64,000 nucleotides of DNA. Source: Avena insularis. Lineage: Eukaryota; Streptophyta; Magnoliopsida; Poales; Poaceae. The stretch spans positions 176,920,927-176,984,926 of the forward strand of contig CM042691.1 of NCBI GenBank assembly GCA_023614405.1. The letters are read 5' to 3'. The number at the start of each line of letters is the position of its first letter. Position 1 is the first letter of the stretch. The translations under genes and the position numbers were made by a program. This document shows, piece after piece, positions 58,001 through 64,000 of this stretch. The notes beneath the pieces are model-generated. The model had not been told where the DNA came from, did no database searches, and saw only the letters and a list, made by a program, of their open reading frames with translations.

Positions 58001-58103
58001 TTGTATTTGATCTTGATTTAATTTAGTATTAGCCAGGTAGATGATGCTTATGCAATGCTCAATCAAAATCCTAATATGGATTAGCTAGAACTGGGGTGTT
58101 ACA
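55094..58103 (-). repeat. 5' LTR of element J
   Basis: 3010 bases; minus start TGTAACACCCCAG, end TGGGGGTGTCACA. Complete, apart from a ~360-base deletion near 56935 relative to the left copy. Confidence 0.85.
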
Positions 58104-58649
58104 CCAGCCCACATGCCGCCTCCTCTCTAACGCTGACAGGCGGGACCCACTGCATCGTCCCCTACCTGCCGACAGAGACGAACCTCCCCACGGATCGAAA
58201 CTGAACTAGAAATCCCATCAAATCCGTTTGATTGTTCGATGTTTTCCCCTCTCTGCACACCACTCTCGTTTATATATAGTCCCCTCCTTTGCCCTGTTCT
58301 GATTTTTCACTCTAATCGAAACCCTAGCCACCTCCCCTGTCTCGCTGGAGCTCGCGCCACTGCTTCCATTGGAGCTCGCAGATCAACCTTCAGGACGAGG
58401 TTCCGTCGCGCTCGAGCCTCCCTTTACCCTCTATCCGAACCCCCTCTTAGCATCGTTTCACCCTGTACGTTTTCCCCCTCCTTCTCTACAGCGACACTAG
58501 CTCGCAAGGTCGCCGGAGGACCACCGGACCCGAGGATGCCTATTATGCCAGATACCTGTACGTTTCACCCTCCTTCTCTGCATCGTTTCACCCTCCTTCT
58601 CTGCATCGTTTCACCCTGTACGTTTTAATCCCAGATGCCTGTTATGCCA
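58104..58649 (+). promoter_or_regulatory. Promoter/leader-like DNA with 23-base tandem repeats
   Basis: TATATATAG at 58271-58279 is followed about 50 bases on by GAAACCCTAGCC and C-rich leader sequence, as in plant gene starts. From 58561 a 23-base unit (CGTTTCACCCTCCTTCTC...) is repeated twice plus a partial. No reading frame is recognised downstream before LTR fragment H. Confidence 0.35.
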
Positions 58650-59424
58650 TACATCGCAATCCCAGGATTACCATTTTTGCGAGACATAATAGATTGGATA
58701 TCACTTCAGTATGTCATCCATTACAAACTATACATAAGGTATTACAACAAATAAAGGATCTCATGATCCAGTCTTAATACAATCATAGCAGCGGAATAAC
58801 GTAATAATAACGGTAGCATGGGCGAAGCTCCATCTTCATGGTCACAGGCAATGCTGACGATGGGAGATGATCCTAGTTGTTGTAACCTTCATGCGGTCCA
58901 CATAGTCTGGCCACGGGAATAGCCAGGGACAAAGCCATGAGTACTCTTTAAGTACTCACAAACTAATACTAACAAGTGAAGTGGTTTTGAGTAGGAAGTC
59001 CTAGGCTCTAGGTTGTTTTGCAAAAAGCCAGATTTACCTTAACTGAGTTCAGAAGCAAAGAAAGCTAGTTGAAGGTTTTATAACACCTAAGTGGGAACTT
59101 GAGTTTCATAACACAACCATGTTGTGGTCAAGTCAAAGTCATGATTCAATTCACAAGTCATTTTGAAAACATCTGACGACGGAACAGTATGGCCACTCCA
59201 ACTGTCCATAACCGTAGATGCGGCTATTCTGATAGTTTGACACTCTGCAGAGGTGGTACACTTTTACCATAATATTCGATACATCCGTCAGGAACAATCC
59301 TGAATTCACCATACTCAGTATGCGGATAATCAATCCTAACCTTTCAATTACATGCCCTAGTATAGGCACCTCTCCTATGAGTTTTTCCTCCCAACCATGA
59401 CCAACTGTCATCTTGAGAACTACA
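58650..59424 (-). repeat. LTR fragment H, distant relative of the J LTR
   Basis: Shares the order GTCCATAACCGTAGATGCGG, ...GGTGGTACACTTTTACC with J (55790-55860: CCATAACCGTGGACACGG, GGTGTACAACTTTACC). It is cut on the right by LTR G. Confidence 0.6.
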
Positions 59425-61867
59425 TGTAACATCCCAAAAATATGAAACCTGGATCATCAAACTCTAATCATCAAAATTTAGGATTAACAAAAACTTTTCT
59501 AAATAAAACTATGAAAGCATGCATGTGTGTATGCATTCCAATTTGGATTCTTTTGAATTACCTTGCTTGTGTGTTTCTTTGCTTGTAAAAGGATTCTTAG
59601 GTGAAATAAACATCATCTAAACAATTCCCAAACTTTTCCCAAAGACAAATAAATCAAAACAAACAAATTAAGTGAATGGTTACTTTGGCCAAATTAACTC
59701 CCATGCCTACTTTGGCTATCTCTAACTTTCAGAACTTAACAGAAACTTATTTGGATCTTTGCACCCCTTGATAGTACTCATAACAAAGTACCAAGGCCCA
59801 CCTTGTGATCATCCAGAAACATTCAAATGCATAGTTTAAATGACAGTTCAAAATTGAATCTATATCATATGGGAAGATCCCACTTTTGCAAAAACCACTC
59901 AAACAAGTTCAACTCTCAAAAACCAAGCATCCACAGACTCACCAGCACATGCCTAGCACACCCACCAAAAATCTTTTCAAAATTCAAAACATGAATTCAT
60001 GCGGCCGTTTCATCAAACACCTTGCTGATTCAAATCAAACAAAATCAAAACACTATAGTGTGCAGTGTTTTGGGCCTAACTTGTTCCCTCTCTGGACACC
60101 ACTAGCCTTAGTAGATCATCTAACAACCTTAACTAATCACTAGCCCCACTGTAAGCTTGACAATGTCATCAATGGTGAACAGCCGAGAACACCCATGTCA
60201 CCCTAGTGTGGACAGCAGGCTAGAGGAAGAACTAGCCGTGCCAACCTTGTCAGGGAGGTAGCCCCTACCTCACCGCCCCCTCTCGACCAGCCCTGCCTCG
60301 TAGACAGCAGCCAGAACTACCAGTAACACCGCGCCCGTGCCGCTGTCGACCATGCCGACGTGCACCGCAGAGCACGCACCGTTCCCACGCAACCCGACCA
60401 CCTCGAGCCCTCGCCGCCCGCCAACATGCTCCCCACCATCCCAGGAGACCGCCAGACATACCCATATCACCGCCCGTACCCCGTAGCCACCGCTCGCCAT
60501 TGAAGACGCCGCCTCTGCCGTGCAGAACGTTGAGCGTTCCAGACCGTTTGCCACCGCCCCTACACACGCATAAAAGCCATAGAGCATCGCCAGGAGACCA
60601 CTGATCGATCTCCACCCTCGGCCATGCCTCTAGCAGCCCGTAGCCATGTCGCCACCGTCGCCTGCCCATCCCGTTCGGTCTCGTAGTCGAGACTATAAAT
60701 AGAGGCCTCCCCCGCTCAAACTCTTCACACCATCTCACTCCCCTCTCCTCACTGATCGTTCCACCCCGTTCTCGGAGCAAGGCGAGCAGCGCATCGCCGG
60801 AATTTGGCCGGAGCCCGCCGCTGCTAGAGAAGAAGGAAGCTAGCGATTGGAGCCACCCCAGGAGAAGCTGCCGGTACCAGGAGGTTCGCCGTCGTCGAAT
60901 TCGTCGTTCGCCCGCCTCGCCGACCCTCGCCTGAGCCCCGGTGAGCCTCCCACGACCCCCACCTGCCGCGTTAGGGTTCTGTATCGCCGGCGTTGCCCGA
61001 CATGGACGATGAACCAGAGCCGTTGGGTTAGAACTAGATCCAACGCACCATGTTGCCCCGTACCGCTTCGCACCCTTGTCTCACTGACGCGTGGGGACAA
61101 CAACTTAACCAGCCCGCGTAAGCGCTGTGCGTAGCAGGCCGGCCCATTTTCTCTTACCGCGCAGCCCACTCGTTTGAATTTGGATTTTTTCATTTTCATT
61201 CAAAAATAGTTCTGTACCTAGTTTCAAAAATCAACCCATCTCGATTCAGTGAACCAAATTGAATGAAACCAATTTTGCTAGAAAGGTCTGGAAATGCTGA
61301 ATCCAAGCCCGTTGGATTTAAATCATTTGGATCTGTAGGTCACCCTTGGTAAAAATAACAAGGCAGAAGCTTTTCTGCATTCAAACATTTTTCAAATTTA
61401 AACCATAATAGCTTTTGAGTTGATACCAACTCTCAAAAATCACAATTGATCATACCTTTCAGAATATATAAAAATATTTGGGTTTACTTACAGAAATAAT
61501 GTTCAAGTAATAAAAGAATGCCACATAGGCATTTCTAGTCACTTATTTTATTTAAAATAAAAAGATTAAACCTTATTAAATTGTGACACCACTTTAAATC
61601 ACATTTCGATGAACTGAAATATGTGGTGATGACATGTGTCAACATGATCCCATGCTTGGTTTGGAGAATATTAAATCTTAAGTAGTTTTTCAATGAGTAG
61701 AAATTACTTTTCTAAAAATAAAATCATTAAGTCAAGTGCTTTTAATGTTAGTGATGATGATAGATTATGTATAGAACCCCTTTGTGTGATGATTGAAAGT
61801 AGTTAAGTATTGTTTGGTGATTGTGTACCTCGTATTTATTTATAGACGCTAGTACCGACCAAGGATA
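59425..61867 (+). repeat. Large Gypsy-type LTR (G), interrupted by D2
   Basis: Starts TGTAACATCCCAAAAATATG. It contains a strong promoter (60694) and a C-rich leader, then AT-rich DNA. It is cut at 61867 by D2, so its end is not seen. Open frames inside (for example minus 60780-60265) are GC-rich artefacts. Confidence 0.5.
60694..60702 (+). promoter_or_regulatory. TATA box of LTR G
   Basis: TATAAATAG followed by AGGCCTCC and a CT-rich leader (CTCACTCCCCTCTCC); a textbook plant core promoter. Confidence 0.7.
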
Positions 61868-62359
61868 CTGTCGTGGGAATGACCACGGCAGATGCTGCAA
61901 TCGGCAGCGAGTAGTAGAACATGGGGCAAGGGTGGCCAGCCATCTGCGGTGCGAGATGAGGGCTGAGACATAAGGGTTTACCTAGGTTCGGCCCCCCGGA
62001 GGGTAAAGACCTACTCCTGCTAGATTGTATTATGGTGAGAGTACAATGGGGCGAACTCGACGGCTAGGTGGCGAGTCGCTTGGGTGTATGATGGAACGTA
62101 TCCTCTATGCTTCCCCCTAGGAGGTTTATATAGACTCACCTCGCTAGGGTTTACAAATCACAACCGAATTAGTTAAGGATTCAGAGATTCTATGACCTAG
62201 TACGATTGGGCCTAGCTACTCTTCTGGGCCTTCAGCTTCCAGTCGCCTGAGTCCACGGCAAGTCTTGATCCAGTCGCCGTCCTGCAGGCCCACTTGCTGA
62301 CGGCTTGGGCCGGTAGGAATTGTCCCGCTGGGTATACCCCGGTAGGCATATCCCCATCA
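61868..62359 (-). repeat. 3' LTR of D2
   Basis: 492 bases, plus view TGTCGTGGGAATGACC...GCATATCCCCATCA; homologous to the D1 LTR. Confidence 0.88.
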
Positions 62360-62374
62360 GTAGTCCCCGAGGCC
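62360..62374 (-). other. Polypurine tract of D2
   Basis: GGCCTCGGGGACTAC on the minus strand, directly before the LTR. Confidence 0.8.
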
Positions 62375-62753
62375 GTCGTTGATTTGTCGCAGGTGTTTGC
62401 TAGCAGTCGGAGTGTGCGGGTACATTGCGGACACCTAGTCGAATCGGCGGCGGACTCCTGAACAAAGGAAAATAACTAGTCATTTCGGTTGCAATAACTG
62501 CGACCAATTTTGTGGCAGCTCGGCGAACGGGTCGGCGAATATTTAGTCGCTGTTATAGCGAGCATTTTGGCGAGTACTTACTCGTTGTTATAGCGATCGG
62601 GTCGGCGAGTCGTCGAGTCGCTAGGAGCAGCAAATCGAGTAGATGAAGTTGGACCGTCAACTATGGTCAAACTAGCCGTTGGGTAACCCAACGGTAACTT
62701 CGGTGCAATCACCGCGTAATAACGGCTCCAGGAAATGGCGGGTAACAGCCGCT

Positions 62754-62762
62754 ATATAATAG
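62754..62762 (+). promoter_or_regulatory. TATA box of the D2 antisense ORF
   Basis: CTATATAATAGG, about 130 bases before the ATG at 62886, with a CT-rich leader (CTTCTTTCATTTCCTCCG) between. It makes the upstream in-frame ATG at 62735 an unlikely start, since that ATG lies before the TATA box. Confidence 0.65.
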
Positions 62763-62885
62763 GAGTGAGGGGTGACCTGGGAGACACTTCTTTCATTTCC
62801 TCCGATCTCGCATACCTCCATCTCCTCATTCCTCGCAGCGATCGGAGCACTCCTGAAAACCTCGACCTCCGTGAACTCCCATCCG

Positions 62886-64000
62886 ATGGCCCCCTCCACC
62901 GAGCCATGGGGCAGATCCAAGTGTACCAAAGCACTGCTAGCATATTTCGAGGAAGCAGGATTCTCCGCGCCGGTAGATGGCGCATCCCCGTGGCCGGAGA
63001 AGTGATCCCAGATCCGCGCGAGGGGGAGTTCATCTGCTTCACCAGCCACCTGGAGCAGGGGCTGGGCTTCCCAACTTCCCTCTTATTCCGGCGTTTCTGC
63101 GCCTACTACGGAATCCAACCATCGGATCTGGGTCCGCATAGCATCGAGCAGCTCGCCATCTTCGTGGCATTCTGCGAGTGCTATCTAGGCTGCAGGCCCT
63201 ATTTTCCCCTGTGGCAAGACTTGTTCCACGGGAGAATCAGCCGCGAGGAGACAGGCGGCCCAATGCTAGCCGCGGGCGGCCTGACGTTCCAGCTGAAGTC
63301 GAAGGCCTCGTTCTTCGATCTAATGCTACCCGCCAAGGCGGCGAATGAATGGAAGAAATTTTGGTTCTACGTCACCGAGTCGACTCCGAGCGATGAAGTG
63401 GCGCTTCGAAGATACTCTGCTGACCGGCCCGAGCCGCGCCGGCTTCAGGTCGCCAAACTCCCGCTGGATCAACGGATGGTTGTTGATGAAATGTTGCAGA
63501 CCATCAACCTCTACAAGCTCGGGCGGTGGCTCGTGCCCCTAGCTAGCCACGACCACTACATGTATGAATATACGGGTAAGGACGACCCGACGAAGTCCTG
63601 CCTCGTTGAGTGGAGACTCAACGACTACACGCAGGCCCTGAAGAAGATTACCCTGGCCGTGTACCTCGACGCAAAGGCCGGGGTCGCCCCTTATAATCCA
63701 AGTCGCTCGGCTCCAACGGTAAGCCATCGTTCTGTTAACACTCGCAGTCGCAGCTTGTGCATTCGCGGTCGCGCTAACATTGTTTTGTTCTTGTTGTAGT
63801 TATTCCAAGTGGTGGAAGGGTGGCTTCCACCCGCAGATGACGAGAACTCGAGCTCGTCCGTCTAGGACAGAAGCGAGTCATCGCCTGCCAAGGGTAACGC
63901 CGAGAGAAACGGGGGTGATGACGACGACGTCGAGGAAGACGAGCCCGTGGAGGTCGCTGCCCCCACGGTCCGTAAGACTCGCGGGCAACACCAACGCAAG
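62886..64000 (+). pseudogene. Antisense extra ORF of D2 (Transposase_28-like), spliced, lightly damaged
   Basis: Starts MAPSTEPWGRSKCTKALLAY, then FEEAGFSAPVDG. At about 62970-62985 the sense passes to another frame (RWRIPVAGEVIPDPREGEFI), so one frameshift is needed. Core: CFTSHLEQGLGFPTSLLFRR, FCAYYGIQPSDLGPHSIEQL and CECYLGCRPYFPLWQDLFH. Then about 200 open residues (AKAANEWKKFWFYVTESTPS; LGRWLVPLASHDHYMYEYTG). Intron 63719-63799 (GTAAGC...TTGTTGTAG, phase 0). Exon 2 starts LFQVVEGWLPPADDENSSSS and has a TAG at 63863-63865. An acidic stretch (DDDDVEEDEPVEV) follows, open to the window end. With only one shift and one stop, it is much better kept than the C copy. Molecular function unknown. 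Confidence 0.75.

Larger units (their letters stand above)
49441..58103 (-). mobile_element. Gypsy-type LTR element J, non-coding, ~3-kb LTRs
   Basis: Minus orientation: right LTR 55094-58103 (TGTAACACCCC...TGTCACA on the minus strand), primer site at 55077-55088, internal 51649-55076, polypurine tract at 51649, and a left LTR truncated at 49441. Internal open frames do not exceed ~125 codons and no domain can be assigned firmly, so the element is non-autonomous or dead. Confidence 0.8.
61868..64000 (-). mobile_element. Tat-type Gypsy element D2, 3' end, with antisense ORF
   Basis: 3' LTR (61868-62359), polypurine tract, conserved spacer and the antisense extra ORF on the plus strand, running off the window. 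The left flank is GATAC (61863-61867), the expected target duplication. The gag-pol should lie to the right, outside the window, on the minus strand. Confidence 0.8.

Noticed and set aside
60265..60780. 171-codon minus frame, Gly/Trp/Arg-rich
   Set aside because: Lies antisense to the promoter/leader of LTR G; composition is that of C-rich leader read backwards.
62735..62885. ATG at 62735 as the start of the D2 antisense ORF
   Set aside because: It lies before the TATA box at 62754, and the family-like N terminus starts at 62886 in another frame.
1..64000. CRISPR arrays, rRNA or tRNA genes, bacterial operons, integrated virus
   Set aside because: None seen; regular repeats are the ~350-bp array and CACTA words, and the RT-bearing elements have LTRs and Gypsy or Copia order.

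Overview
This window is plant nuclear DNA, almost certainly from a large grass genome (Poaceae, probably a Pooideae cereal such as Triticeae or oat relatives). Evidence: stacked nested LTR retrotransposons with tRNA-Met-type primer sites, an Angela/BARE-like Copia LTR, a Stowaway MITE, CACTA transposons, GT-AG introns, and no operons or bacterial signals. No clearly intact host gene is present. What looks genic is pseudogenised, captured by transposons, or transposon-encoded. Family calls are from reading translations and motifs by eye; no database search was run.

Layout. 1-830 (minus) is a zf-XS-like zinc-finger gene cut by the window edge, with stops in its first exon. 1257-2648 (minus) is an F-box/DUF295 pseudogene. 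About 3959-28653 is a Gypsy element (A, plus strand) reduced to its two LTRs and a leader. It holds a truncated LTR (B, 5894-~6745) and a minus-strand Tat-lineage Gypsy element (C, to 27386). C encodes Gag, protease, RT, two RNase H regions and integrase on the minus strand. On the opposite strand it carries the extra ORF typical of Tat elements (Transposase_28-like, spliced). That ORF is split by a Copia element (F, 8400-17237) whose two LTRs are nearly identical although its coding region is wrecked.

28654-34300 is mostly unassigned AT-rich DNA with a Stowaway MITE and an uncatalogued-looking MITE with GCGCGCTATAGC-type ends. 34300-39359 is a tandem array of about 350-bp units, split by a 2999-bp CACTA element with perfect ends and an ATG target duplication. 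The CACTA carries a captured NIP7 ribosome-biogenesis gene copy, an RNase H1 N-terminal-domain exon with a C-terminal membrane segment, and a strong 28-bp-arm hairpin.

39360-48420 is another nest: a CACTA end, a second C-family Tat element (E, plus strand) broken by a Tat-type LTR of a different family (D1), host-gene fragments (an acidic protein and a second DUF295 gene), and an Athila-like solo LTR inside gag. 49441-58103 is a minus-strand Gypsy element (J) with about 3-kb LTRs and no recognisable coding capacity. 58104-64000 holds promoter-like DNA, LTR fragments (H, G) and the 3' end of a D-family Tat element (D2) whose antisense ORF has a TATA box, an intron, one frameshift and one stop.

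How the parts relate: the Tat elements C and D2 share one architecture, with replication genes on one strand and a separately promoted, spliced ORF of unknown function on the other. A conserved non-coding block in front of that ORF (D1 versus D2) suggests its promoter is under constraint. The other recurring theme is parasitism: F and J have good LTRs but no usable proteins, and the CACTA carries host gene pieces.
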